A DNA stretch of 64,000 bases. Source: CAYXGZ01 sp964464755 (GTDB lineage: Bacteria > Planctomycetota > MHYJ01 > JACPRB01). Within the stretch, counting starts at the first letter, position 1; every line of letters begins with the position of its first letter. The notes under the pieces were generated by a model. That model was not told the DNA's origin and did not search any database. It saw only the letters and a program-made list of their open reading frames with translations. Shown piece by piece: positions 18,939 through 26,953 of this stretch. The DNA lies in the NCBI GenBank assembly GCA_964464755.1, contig CAYXGZ010000001.1, positions 124,001-188,000 of the forward strand, read 5' to 3'. The position numbers and the translations under genes are program-made.

Positions 18939-20819
18939 CTACTCCTTCTTCGCCTCGATCGAGGCCTTCATCGCGTCGAACGCGGCGCGGGCGCCGTCGC
19001 CGTGGAAGGAGAAGAGGAGCGCCTCGCCTCTCGAGAGCCGGACGAGGGCCTGGGAGTCCGTGACGACGGCCTCCAGCCCGCCGATCTTCTCCTCGTCGCC
19101 GTTGAGGAGGTCGAGCTTGATCGCGAGCTTCGCCGTCGTCAGGGCCGCGTAATCGTAGGTGAGGTCGGCGTAGGAGACCTCGATCCGGGCCTTGCCCTTC
19201 TCGAGGGCCGCGAGGTGCAGGTCCCTCGGAGCCGCCCAGGTCCAGCCCTCGGGCCGCTTCATCGTCAGGCCGAGCGCGGGGGCGCGGAAGACCTCGCCCT
19301 CGACCTGCGCGGCGGGGGCCACCTTCACCGCGGTCCCGCCGATCGCGTACTCGTGGATCGAGATCTTCATGCCGCCGTGCATGTAGCCCGCGCCCTTCAT
19401 GCCCTCGGAGGGCGAGCCGGTCTCGTCGGCCTGGGACTCGGAGAGCTTGACGCGGGCCGCGTCGGCGGGCTCGGCGCCGATCGTGGCGTCGAAGTCGGTC
19501 CAGGCCCCGATCCAGGCGCTGGCCCAGGCGTGGCCGCCGAACTGGCCGCGGACGTAGAGGTAGCCCGAGCAGACGCGGGCGGGGATCCCGGCGGCGCGGA
19601 ACATCGCCGCGAGGAGCACGGCGTGCTCCGAGCAGTCGCCCTTCTGCTCCTTGAAGACCTCGAGCGCGCTGGCCTGGGCGACGTCCATGCTCTTCTTCTT
19701 GATGTGGGCGTAGACGAAGCCCGCGAGCTTGCGGGCGGCGCCGAGCGCGTCCTTCTCGCCCGCGACGAGCTCCTTCGCCTTGGCGACGATCGCCGGGTCG
19801 TCGCACTGGATCGCGGAGCTCGGCTTCAGGAAGGGCTGCAGCTCCGGGCCGGCCGCGACCGGGTAGGCCGCCGGGGCGGAGGGGGGCCCGGCCTTCACGC
19901 GGATGGTCACGGCGCGGCCCTCCCGCTTGAGGACCTCGACGGTGGACTCGGGGGCCGTCCAGGTCTCCCAGCCGCCGCCGGGCCGGTCCATCGTCAGGGT
20001 GAGCGACTGGATCTCGCGGGGCCGGGGGAGGACGACGTCCGCGCGGGGCATCGAGCCGAAGAAGACGTCGGGCATCTCGCCCGACTGCTCCTTGAGGGCC
20101 TCCTCCTTCGTGCAGCGGTCGATGCGGAAGACCAGGCCCATCATGTCCATCTCGGTGCGCTGCGTGGCGAAGCGCTCGTCGATCCAGGCCGTGATCTTCA
20201 TCGCGGGCTGCAGGGCCGAGCGCTGCGTGGTCCGCACCACGGCGAGCTTCTTGCCGCCGAGCTCGATCTCCTCGCGGTCGCCGATCTCGATGCTCACCGT
20301 GTCGACCTGGTCCTGGTCCGCGTTGTAGAGCTTGTAGGAGTAGCTCGTCCCCTTCGCGAGGCCCTTCGCGACGCCGAAGAGGCGGGCGCCCTCGGAGAGC
20401 AGGGCGTCGGGATCCCAGTCCTTCTCGGACGTCGACTCCTTGCCGCCGGAGAGGACCTTCAGCTTCAGCCTGCCGCCTTCGACGACGCCCTCGGTGACGG
20501 TGGGGGAGGCGGAGGTGGAGCGGCGGGACGTGAAGCGGAGCGGCCGGCCGTCGGCGGTCTCGACGTGGCGGGAGTCCGTGGACATCTCGGTGGGGGCGCC
20601 CAGGCGCTTGAGGCTCAGGCGGAACTTCGAGACGGTCTCGACGAGCTTGGCCCCGTCGGCGCCGGCGCGGGAGTACCGGGCGTTGTAGGTGTAGCCGCAG
20701 GGTGCGCCCTTGATGGCGAGGACGGCCCAATCCTCCTCGAGGAGGACGGAGGGGCTCTCCTGGGCCGGGGCGGCCGCGGCGGCCAGCAGGAGCAGGGCGA
20801 GGGCTCGGAGCGCGCGCAT
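18939..20819 (-). CDS. Exported transglutaminase-like protein
   Basis: 626 residues with a signal peptide (RALALLLLAAAAAPAQ). A transglutaminase core sits near residues 385-455: KGDCSEHAVLLAAMFRAAGIPARVCSG carries the catalytic Cys, GGHAWASAWIGAWTDFDATIG carries the His and Asp. The preceding 350 residues resemble the beta-rich N-terminal region found with such domains in planctomycetes; the last part (LTMKRPEGWTWAAP) is a small domain similar to PsbP-like folds. In bacteria these proteins act as peptidases or crosslinkers outside the cytoplasm. A good ribosome site (GGAGGAG) and a TATATT hexamer at 20845-20850 (minus) support this start and make it the first gene of the kinase/activator operon. 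Confidence 0.88.
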   Translation of the reverse strand: MRALRALALLLLAAAAAPAQESPSVLLEEDWAVLAIKGAPCGYTYNARYSRAGADGAKLVETVSKFRLSLKRLGAPTEMSTDSRHVETADGRPLRFTSRRSTSASPTVTEGVVEGGRLKLKVLSGGKESTSEKDWDPDALLSEGARLFGVAKGLAKGTSYSYKLYNADQDQVDTVSIEIGDREEIELGGKKLAVVRTTQRSALQPAMKITAWIDERFATQRTEMDMMGLVFRIDRCTKEEALKEQSGEMPDVFFGSMPRADVVLPRPREIQSLTLTMDRPGGGWETWTAPESTVEVLKREGRAVTIRVKAGPPSAPAAYPVAAGPELQPFLKPSSAIQCDDPAIVAKAKELVAGEKDALGAARKLAGFVYAHIKKKSMDVAQASALEVFKEQKGDCSEHAVLLAAMFRAAGIPARVCSGYLYVRGQFGGHAWASAWIGAWTDFDATIGAEPADAARVKLSESQADETGSPSEGMKGAGYMHGGMKISIHEYAIGGTAVKVAPAAQVEGEVFRAPALGLTMKRPEGWTWAAPRDLHLAALEKGKARIEVSYADLTYDYAALTTAKLAIKLDLLNGDEEKIGGLEAVVTDSQALVRLSRGEALLFSFHGDGARAAFDAMKASIEAKKE

Positions 20820-20871
20820 GGGATCTCCTCCGGGGGAACCGGTGAATATACGACGCGGCCGGGGCTTCGTC

Positions 20872-21189
20872 TTACCGCTTCGACGAGAAGCAGTCGCTGC
20901 AGTAGACGGGGCGGTCGCCGCGGGGCTTGAAGGGGACCGTCGTCGGCTTGCCGCACTGGGCGCAGATCGCGGGATGGCTCTCGCGGGGCGGGCGGGCGCC
21001 GTAGCCGCCGCCCCCGCCGCCGCCCCCGCCGCCGCGGGCGGGGGCCGTCGCCTTGCGCGCGGCCCGGCAGGGCGCGCAGCGCTTGGGCTCGTTGGTGAAT
21101 CCGCGCTGGGCGTGGCGCTCCTGGTCGAGGGCCGAGAACGTGAAGGTCGCGCCGCACTCGATGCACGTCAGCTGCTTGTCGTCGTACAT
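20872..21189 (-). CDS. CxxC zinc-ribbon protein
   Basis: 105 residues with two zinc-binding halves joined by a poly-Gly linker. The N-terminal half holds CIECGATFTFSALDQE and KRCAPCRAARK; the C-terminal half holds AICAQCGKPTTVPFKPRG and YCSDCFSSKR. The family is widespread in bacteria as small CxxC-x13-CxxC proteins of unknown function, possibly nucleic-acid- or ribosome-associated. A ribosome site (GGGAG) precedes the ATG, and GATAAT about 45-50 nt upstream on the minus strand could be its -10. It is divergent from the ECF sigma gene. Confidence 0.8.
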   Translation of the reverse strand: MYDDKQLTCIECGATFTFSALDQERHAQRGFTNEPKRCAPCRAARKATAPARGGGGGGGGGGYGARPPRESHPAICAQCGKPTTVPFKPRGDRPVYCSDCFSSKR

Positions 21190-21313
21190 GTTGCTCCCGC
21201 CTCTCCGAGTGGTTGCCCGCGCTCCGGCGCCGGTCCCGCCATTATCCCACCGCGGGAGCGGGGCGGGCGGGAATTCTCCAAAACTCCGGTCCCCGGTCGT
21301 GTACGGTATCTTC

Positions 21314-21859
21314 GTGGACGATCGCGAACTCGCCGCGGCCTGCGCCCGCGGGGACCGGGTGGCCTGGGAGGAGTTCCTCGGCCGCTACGCCCGCTTCATC
21401 GCCTTCGCGGCCCGCCGCCTCGCCGGCGACGTCGGCGCCGACGAGGTCGTCCAGAACACCTACCTCGCGCTGCTCCGCGACCAGGGCGGGATCTTCCGCC
21501 GCTACGACCCCTCGTACCGGCTGACGACCTACCTCGGCCTCATCGTCCGCGGCCAGGCCGAGCGCTACCGCCGCGCGATGAAGCCCGCCGCCCCGCTCGC
21601 GGAGGATCCCGCGGCGGCCCCGCCGCCGGCGGATCCCGCGGTCCCGCTCGACGACGCGCTGCAGGTCCTCACGCCGCGCGAGCGCGTCCTGCTCAAGCTG
21701 CACTACGAGGACGGGCTGGCCTACAAGGAGATCGGCGCGATGCTCGATCTCCCCGTCAACACCGTGGGCAGCCACCTGCTGCGGGCCCGCAACAAGCTCA
21801 AGGAGCGTCTCGGCGGAAAGGCGCAATTTCGCGCAGGCTCCCCGGGGGATAACCCATGA
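21314..21859 (+). CDS. ECF-type RNA polymerase sigma factor
   Basis: About 181 residues. Region 2 is FLGRYARFIAFAARRLAG followed by ADEVVQNTYLALLRD; region 4 ends with AYKEIGAMLDLPVNTVGSHLLRARNKLKERL, a typical ECF helix-turn-helix. I start at GTG 21314 because a TACGGT hexamer (21302-21307) ends exactly 6 nt before it, giving a leaderless mRNA; GTG 21299 would run through that promoter. The stop overlaps the ATG of the next gene (ATGA), which encodes a zinc-finger anti-sigma partner, so this is a sigma/anti-sigma pair. Target promoters cannot be deduced. Confidence 0.9.
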   Translation: MDDRELAAACARGDRVAWEEFLGRYARFIAFAARRLAGDVGADEVVQNTYLALLRDQGGIFRRYDPSYRLTTYLGLIVRGQAERYRRAMKPAAPLAEDPAAAPPPADPAVPLDDALQVLTPRERVLLKLHYEDGLAYKEIGAMLDLPVNTVGSHLLRARNKLKERLGGKAQFRAGSPGDNP

Positions 21860-23523
21860 TGCCCCAGCGTCACCCCACCGACCGGGACCTCGCGGTCTAC
21901 CTAGAGCACCGCGGCGACCCGGCGCCCGTCGAGGCCCACCTCGCGGACTGCGCGGAGTGCCGCCGCCGGGTCGCGTCCGTCGCGGGCCTCCTCGCCGAGT
22001 GGGGCGACTCCAAGGCCGAGGACCCCGCCGCCTTCGAGGCGGCCCGCCATTTCGTGATGCACCGGCTCGACCGCCGGGGCCTCTCGTGGACGCCCTGGGT
22101 GGCGGCCGCGGCCGCCGTCGTCGTCGGCGCCGTCGCCTGGTCCTACTATCCCCGTCCGTCCGACCCGGTGACGCCGGTCGTCCGGCGCCCCGCCCCGAAG
22201 GACCCGGAGGCCCGGGTCCCCGCGGATCCGGCCCCGGTCGCGCCGGCCCCGACGATCGAGCCCGGCGCCCCCGATCCGGCCCCGGTTCCGCCGCCCGTCG
22301 ACCCCGGCCCCGGGCCCGCGCCGGTCCCCGAGCCGACGCCCCGACCCGTGGCGCCGCCCCCCGTGACCCCGGAGCCCGGCCCGACGCCGATGCCCACGCG
22401 CTCCGAGACTCCCGCGGTGCACGTGAAGCGGAGCCCCGGCCCCGGCACGATCGTCGCCTCGAAGGGCGGCCTCTCGCTTCGCCGCCGCGGGGAGACCAAG
22501 GCCGCCCCGGTCTACGCCCTCGGCGAGCTCGCCGACGGCGACCGGCTCATCGCGGGCTCCTCGGGCCGCGCCCGCGTCTCCCTCCCCGACGGGACCTCGC
22601 TCTGCCTCAACTCCGGCGCCGAGGTCGAGTTCACCCGGATCTCCACGATGCCCCACGCGATCGAGCTCGCGAAGGGCGAGTTCCTCCTCGACTCCGACGG
22701 CCGCGAGGGCGGCCTCGCCGTGAAGGCGGGCGGGGCGGAGCTCGAGGCGCTCGACGCCGTCCTGGCCGTCAAGGCGGGCCGCGACGAGGCGACCGTCACG
22801 CTCCTCTCGGGCCGCGCCTCCGTCAACCGCGCGCGGATGGAGCCCGAAACCCAGGTCCGCGTCACGCCCAAGGGGGCGGAGGCGGCGCGCAAGGCGGCCC
22901 CCGCGGCGGCGAACGGGAAGTGGGCCGACGGCCTCCGCCCCGTGCTCTTCCAGGACGAGTTCCGCCACGACCTGCGGGCCTGGAGCAGCAAGGGCGTCCC
23001 CGAGAAGACCTTCAAGGTCGCGGCCGAGGGCGGCCAGCTCGTCGCCCGCGGCCTCGGCGGCGAGCGCGACTTCCGCGGCTGGTGGATCTCCTCGCGCTCC
23101 AAGTGGGAGATGGAGAACGGCCTGGTCGCGGACCTGGCCTTCGTCCACGCCAAGGCCGGCGACCTCGCCCCCAAGCTCGAGTTCTACCGGATGACCGACG
23201 CGAAGGACTTCCCGACCTGGAAGATCGGCTGGGGCTCCTGGGAGGGCAAGGAGCTGATCTACCTCCACGGCCGGGAATCCCTGAAGACGCTCTGGAAGGG
23301 CAACGGCGGCCTGAAGCCCGGCGCCCACCGCGTCCAGCTGCAGCTGGACGACGACTTCGTCGCGCTCACCGTCGACGGCGAGCTCCGCGCCCGGGTCAAG
23401 CACGGCCTCGAGGGCTACGAGCTCGCGGACATCCAGCTCGCGCTGGGCCAGTCGGGCCAGACCGAGGGCCGGCCCTCCGAGTTCCGCGTCGAGTCCGTCG
23501 AGCTCCGCCGCCCCGGGAAATAG
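21856..23523 (+). CDS. Membrane anti-sigma factor with zinc finger, FecR domain and C-terminal jelly-roll-like domain
   Basis: 555 residues. The cytoplasmic N-terminus carries a ZAS-type zinc motif (EAHLADCAECRRR, H-x3-C-x2-C) expected to hold the sigma factor encoded just upstream. A membrane helix at about 77-97 is followed by a 100-residue Pro/Ala-rich spacer long enough to cross a cell wall or wide periplasm. A FecR-like domain comes next (LADGDRLIAGSSGRARVSLPDGT, with LLSGRASVNRA), then a C-terminal domain of about 200 residues similar to DUF1080/LamG jelly rolls that may bind a carbohydrate. The architecture suggests that an external signal releases the sigma factor. ATGA overlap secures the start. 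Confidence 0.88.
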   Translation: MMPQRHPTDRDLAVYLEHRGDPAPVEAHLADCAECRRRVASVAGLLAEWGDSKAEDPAAFEAARHFVMHRLDRRGLSWTPWVAAAAAVVVGAVAWSYYPRPSDPVTPVVRRPAPKDPEARVPADPAPVAPAPTIEPGAPDPAPVPPPVDPGPGPAPVPEPTPRPVAPPPVTPEPGPTPMPTRSETPAVHVKRSPGPGTIVASKGGLSLRRRGETKAAPVYALGELADGDRLIAGSSGRARVSLPDGTSLCLNSGAEVEFTRISTMPHAIELAKGEFLLDSDGREGGLAVKAGGAELEALDAVLAVKAGRDEATVTLLSGRASVNRARMEPETQVRVTPKGAEAARKAAPAAANGKWADGLRPVLFQDEFRHDLRAWSSKGVPEKTFKVAAEGGQLVARGLGGERDFRGWWISSRSKWEMENGLVADLAFVHAKAGDLAPKLEFYRMTDAKDFPTWKIGWGSWEGKELIYLHGRESLKTLWKGNGGLKPGAHRVQLQLDDDFVALTVDGELRARVKHGLEGYELADIQLALGQSGQTEGRPSEFRVESVELRRPGK

Positions 23524-23563
23524 CGCTGGGAGCGGCCGGGCGCCGCCGGGATAATCCCCTCCC

Positions 23564-24163
23564 GTGACCAACCTCGAGTTCCTGCTCCGCCACGCCCGGG
23601 CCGGCCGCATCGGCCTCGTCGGCGGCCTCCACCCCGTGGACCTCGCCATCCGCCAGGCCCAGCGCGCCCTCGTGCCCGGCGGCCGCCCCAGCGCCTGGTC
23701 GCACGCCTTCCTCTTCCAGGGCGACCGCGTCGACGGCCGGCCCTGGCTCGTCGAGAGCGACCTCGACGTCGGCCTGAAGCAGGTGCGCAACGGCGTGCAG
23801 GAGCACCGAGTCGAGAAGTACGCCGACGCGGAGTCCTACCCCAACCTCATGGTGCTCGACCTCGGCCTCCCGGAGGCGACGGCCCGGCGGATGGTCGCCG
23901 CCGCGCTGGACTTCGTGGCGCGCTCGACGCGCTACCACGTCGAGGGCATCCTCGGGACCTTCGCGGCGCTCGTCACGAAGACGCTGGACCGCGGCCGGCC
24001 CGTGAAGGACGCCGTGTACTGCTCGTCGTTCGTGCGCGCGCTCTACCAGTCCGAGGGGCTCGACCTGGCGCCGGGGATCGCGACGCGGCACACCGCGCCG
24101 GAGCACCTGGCCCGCACGCCGGTGGAGCACCGGCGGCACGTCCTCATTCGCGACTCGAGGTAG
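23564..24163 (+). CDS. YiiX-like permuted NlpC/P60 cysteine peptidase
   Basis: 199 residues starting at a GTG. A His sits in RPSAWSHAFLFQGD (near residue 46) and a Cys in DAVYCSSFVRALYQSEG (near 149), the order seen in circularly permuted papain-fold enzymes of the YiiX/YebB type, where the His precedes the Cys. These hydrolyse amide or ester bonds in cell-wall peptides or lipids. No signal peptide is present. GATAAT ends 8 nt before the GTG, so the mRNA is probably leaderless. The last 20 bases overlap the 3' end of the converging kinase gene. Confidence 0.75.
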   Translation: MTNLEFLLRHARAGRIGLVGGLHPVDLAIRQAQRALVPGGRPSAWSHAFLFQGDRVDGRPWLVESDLDVGLKQVRNGVQEHRVEKYADAESYPNLMVLDLGLPEATARRMVAAALDFVARSTRYHVEGILGTFAALVTKTLDRGRPVKDAVYCSSFVRALYQSEGLDLAPGIATRHTAPEHLARTPVEHRRHVLIRDSR

Positions 24164-25598
24164 CGCAGCGGAAGCCGAGCGCGCCGTGCCGCTCGGTCGC
24201 CGGGATCTCGCGCGCGTCGAGGCGCTCCCGGGCCGGGGCGCGCCAGCTGCCGCCGCGGACCACCCTCAGCCTCGGTCCGCCCGATGCCGTCCACTCCGCG
24301 ACGTTGCCGCCGAGCCCCAGGACGCCCCGCCGCGAGACGTCCCACGGGACGTCCGCGTCGCGCGGCCCGGTGTCGAGCGCGGTCTCGGCGCAGGCGAGCC
24401 GGGGGACGTCGAGCTCGCGCACCCCCTCGGCCGCGAGCTCCCATTCCGCCGACGTGGGCAGGCGCTTGCCCGCCCAGGCGGCGTAGGCCGCGGCGTCCTC
24501 CCAGTCCACGTGGGTGACGGGCCGGCGGTCCTGCCCGCGGGGCGGCGAACCGTTCCTCCAGGTCGGCGGGGCCCGGTGGCCGGTTTCGCGCACGAAGCGG
24601 GCGTAGTCGGCGGTCGTGACCTCGTGGCGGTCGATCCAGAATCCTCCTCCGTCGACCATGCCAGGGGGCGGAGCGGCGTCCGGCCGGCTCCAGGCGACGC
24701 CGAGCCCGACGACGAGGAGCAGGGCGGCCGCGGCGGGCCAGCGCCAGAGGGGGGCGCGGCGGGCGAGCGCGGGAGCCGGCGCGGCGACGGCCGCGAGGTC
24801 GGCGGCCACCTCGGCCGCGGAGGCGTAGCGCTCCGAGGGCTCCTTGGAGAGGCAGCGCAGGGCGATGCGCTCGAGGCGCGCGTCGCAGGACGGGTTGAAG
24901 ACCCGGGGCGGTTCGGGCGGCTCCTCGAGGATCTTCGCGGAGAGCACGGCGAAGGTCGTCGCCTCGAAGGGCGGGCGTCCGGTGAGCGCGAGGTAGAGGA
25001 TGGCGCCGATCGCGTAGACGTCGGTGCGCGCGTCGGCCTCGGCCGCGCGGCCGAGGACCTGCTCGGGGGCCATGAAGCTGGGCGTGCCGAGGAGCTCGCC
25101 CATCGCGGTCATCGCCGTGGCCCGGTGGCGGTCGCGGGCGATGCCGAAGTCGGTGACGAGCGGCTCGTCGTCGGGCCGCACGAGGATGTTCGCGGGCTTC
25201 AGGTCGCGGTGGACGACGCCGCGCTCGTGGGCGTGGTGGACGGCGCGGGCGACCGCCGCGAGGAGCCGGGCCAGGCGCTCCGGGGAGGGGGCGTCGAGGA
25301 AGAGGACCTCGGTGAGGGGCCGGCCCTCGACGAGCGGCATCGTGTAGAAGAAGCCGGACTCCGAATCGCCCGCGTCGAGCACGGGGACGAGGTTGGGGTG
25401 CTTGAGGCGGGCCGCGATGCGGGCCTCGCGGCGGAAGCGCTCCTCGGCGGAGGGTCGCCGGCTCCCGGGGTGCAGGAGCTTGAGCGCGACGGGGGGGCCG
25501 CCGCCGGGGGGAAGGGCCCGGCAGACGACCCCCGCGGCGCCGCGCGCGATCTCGCCGAGGATCTCGTAGGGTCCGACGGTCCGGGGAAGTCCGGTCAT
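24144..25598 (-). CDS. Ser/Thr protein kinase fused to an extracytoplasmic SUMF1 (formylglycine-generating-enzyme-like) domain
   Basis: About 484 residues. The kinase domain occupies about 10-265: Gly-rich loop ARGAAG, VALK Lys40, HRDLKPAN from 130, DFG 150-152. A membrane helix at about 283-302 leads to a SUMF1/FGE-like domain of about 170 residues: FWIDRHEVTTADYARFV, PVTHVDWEDAAAYAAWAGKRLPT, GLGGNVAEWTASGG, VVRGGSW. The catalytic Cys pair of true FGE is not evident, so ligand binding is likelier than formylglycine synthesis. I start at ATG 25598, just after a GC-rich palindrome; longer versions run into low-complexity frame. The 3' end overlaps the YiiX-like gene. Confidence 0.9.
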   Translation of the reverse strand: MTGLPRTVGPYEILGEIARGAAGVVCRALPPGGGPPVALKLLHPGSRRPSAEERFRREARIAARLKHPNLVPVLDAGDSESGFFYTMPLVEGRPLTEVLFLDAPSPERLARLLAAVARAVHHAHERGVVHRDLKPANILVRPDDEPLVTDFGIARDRHRATAMTAMGELLGTPSFMAPEQVLGRAAEADARTDVYAIGAILYLALTGRPPFEATTFAVLSAKILEEPPEPPRVFNPSCDARLERIALRCLSKEPSERYASAAEVAADLAAVAAPAPALARRAPLWRWPAAAALLLVVGLGVAWSRPDAAPPPGMVDGGGFWIDRHEVTTADYARFVRETGHRAPPTWRNGSPPRGQDRRPVTHVDWEDAAAYAAWAGKRLPTSAEWELAAEGVRELDVPRLACAETALDTGPRDADVPWDVSRRGVLGLGGNVAEWTASGGPRLRVVRGGSWRAPARERLDAREIPATERHGALGFRCATSSRE

Positions 25599-25644
25599 CG
25601 GGGGGGGACCGGGGTCCCCCCCCGAGGACCGGGGGCGTCCTCGG
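25599..25644. repeat. Two adjacent GC-rich inverted repeats directly before the kinase-SUMF1 start codon
   Basis: 25599-25624 is a near-perfect palindrome: 12-nt arms with runs of eight G and eight C and a 2-nt centre, touching the kinase ATG. 25622-25644 has 8-bp arms (CCGAGGAC/GTCCTCGG) around a 7-nt loop. In RNA they would bury the initiation region, and the G-runs could also form a quadruplex. Control of kinase translation is inferred. Confidence 0.7.
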
Positions 25645-25663
25645 CCGGCGGGCGGCGTCCACC

Positions 25664-25780
25664 TCAGGAGAGGTGGGCGATCAGGTAGCGGATCATCCAC
25701 ACCTTGAACGCGACGTTCGCCACCAGGGCCAGGTGCAGCGAGCGGCGGAACCAGCGGGACGCGTCCTGTTCCGTGATCAT
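25664..25780 (-). CDS. Small hydrophobic protein, 38 residues
   Basis: Short open frame MITEQDASRWFRRSL..., then LALVANVAFKVWMIRYLIAHLS, i.e. a polar start and one predicted membrane-spanning or amphipathic helix. A good ribosome site (GGAAGGA, 2 nt before the ATG) is the main support. It lies between the kinase-SUMF1 gene and the palindrome cluster on the kinase strand, 65 nt upstream of the kinase start, so it may share its transcript. No family is recognised; a chance open frame cannot be excluded. Confidence 0.45.
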   Translation of the reverse strand: MITEQDASRWFRRSLHLALVANVAFKVWMIRYLIAHLS

Positions 25781-25803
25781 GGTCCGGTCCTTCCGCGATC
25801 CCC

Positions 25804-26040
25804 GCCGGCGGGGGATCCTGAGGGGAATCCCCCCGGCCGGCGTGGCGGGGGTGCCGGGGCCAAGCCGCCCGGCCGGCGCCTCCCGGGGAATCCCGGGAGG
25901 GGCGTCCTCCCCATTCGGAGGACGCCGGAAAAGTTTTCTCGCCGTCCGGACTCCACGTGCCAAAGATCGCTTGGGCCGACCGGAGTGCGTCCGCGGGCCG
26001 GGAAGCCGCGGGAATTCCGGGAATCCCAGCGGCTTTCCCG
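25804..26040. repeat. Cluster of four inverted repeats in the longest poorly coding stretch
   Basis: Between the 38-residue gene and the trbC-like gene I find inverted repeats at 25810-25834 (GGGGGAT/ATCCCCC core), 25879-25900 (9-bp arms CCTCCCGGG/CCCGGGAGG, 4-nt loop), 25901-25926 (10-bp arms, 6-nt loop, followed on the plus strand by GGAAAAGTTTTC) and 25999-26040 (arms of 11-12 with one bulge). No other gene is seen in 25781-26060. The 25901 hairpin resembles a terminator; the rest may be protein-binding sites or mobile-element relics. Confidence 0.6.
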
Positions 26041-26060
26041 CCCCGCGCGCCACCCCGTGC

Positions 26061-26453
26061 ATGAAGCGGCTCTCGATGGTGGCGGGGGCGGCGCTGCTCG
26101 CGCTGGCCGCCGCCCGGCCCGCGCCGGACCCGGAGGTCCTCCACCTCTTCCTCGCGCTCGACACGCCCGACGCCGCGAAGGTCGTGCGCGAGGCGCGCGC
26201 CGCGAGCCGGATCCCGCTGCGGGCGGTGTTTCTCCTCGACCGCCTGCCGGGCCCGGACTTCGACCCTCCCCCCGCGTTCGCCGCGGCGGTCGCCGAGCTC
26301 GGGCAGGACCTGCTCGTCGTCGACGAGGAGGGCCTCGCCCTCGCGCGGCGCTTCGGCGTGCGCGCCACGCCCTGCGCCGTGCGGACCGGACGCCGCGTCC
26401 ACAAGGCCGTCGGAACCCGGATCGACTGGAAGGAGCTGCTCTCATGCGAATGA
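26061..26453 (+). CDS. TrbC/TraW-like F-type T4SS pilus assembly protein (thioredoxin-like), putative
   Basis: 130 residues with a signal peptide (MKRLSMVAGAALLALAAARPA). The remainder follows the F-type TrbC pattern: a strand HLFLALDTPDAAKVVREARA, a basic strand IPLRAVFLL, then LLVVDEEGLALARRFGVRATPCAVRTG with the conserved P after the second strand of a thioredoxin-like fold. In conjugation systems TrbC and its TraW partner act in the periplasm during pilus assembly. The overlapping next gene looks like TraF and the third like TraH, which strengthens the reading. Assignment is by pattern only; no relaxase or coupling ATPase is in the window. Confidence 0.5.
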   Translation: MKRLSMVAGAALLALAAARPAPDPEVLHLFLALDTPDAAKVVREARAASRIPLRAVFLLDRLPGPDFDPPPAFAAAVAELGQDLLVVDEEGLALARRFGVRATPCAVRTGRRVHKAVGTRIDWKELLSCE

Positions 26454-26953
26454 TCGCGCTGCTGGCCGCGCTCTCGGCGGCCGCCCCGGGCGGGGAGGCC
26501 CCCCGCGCCCCGTTCTTCTCGAAGGACGTCGACTTCTTCGGCGTGAAGCCCCGCCCCAAGGCCCCGCCCGCCCCGGCCTGGGACGGCGAGCGCCCGCCCC
26601 CGGCCCCGGTCCGCGACCTCCTGGCGTCCCCGTCGCCGGAGACGGCGCGGCGCTACCTCGACTGGCAGCAGTCGCGGATCGAGCAGCTGCGGAAGGCCGT
26701 CGAGGCCGTCGAGGCGGCCCGGGCCGCCGAGGCGCCGCCCGGCATCCTCTACTTCACGCAGCCCGGGTGCGGGTACTGCGCGATCCAGGACCGCCTGCTC
26801 GGCGACCTGCCCGTGCGGCGGATCGGCCCGGGCGAGGAGGCGGAGCTCCGCGCGAAGTACCGCGTCGACGCGACGCCGACGATCGTCGCGGGCGGGCGGG
26901 TCTTCCGGGGCGTGACGCCTCGGGCGACGATCGAGAAGGCGGTGGCGAAATGA
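26444..26953 (+). CDS. TraF-like thioredoxin-fold protein (conjugal pilus assembly type)
   Basis: About 169 residues from ATG 26444, which has AAGGAG 8 nt upstream; ATG 26450 would form an ATGA overlap. After a weak signal, FFSKDVDFFGVKPRPK and SPSPETARRYLDWQQSRIEQL match the N-terminal layout of F-type TraF proteins, followed by a coiled segment and a thioredoxin domain with an intact redox motif (FTQPGCGYCAIQDRLL) and a cis-Pro region (DATPTIVAGG). TraF-type proteins support disulfide formation in the pilus assembly complex. Overlap with the genes on both sides shows one operon. Confidence 0.65.
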   Translation: MRMIALLAALSAAAPGGEAPRAPFFSKDVDFFGVKPRPKAPPAPAWDGERPPPAPVRDLLASPSPETARRYLDWQQSRIEQLRKAVEAVEAARAAEAPPGILYFTQPGCGYCAIQDRLLGDLPVRRIGPGEEAELRAKYRVDATPTIVAGGRVFRGVTPRATIEKAVAK

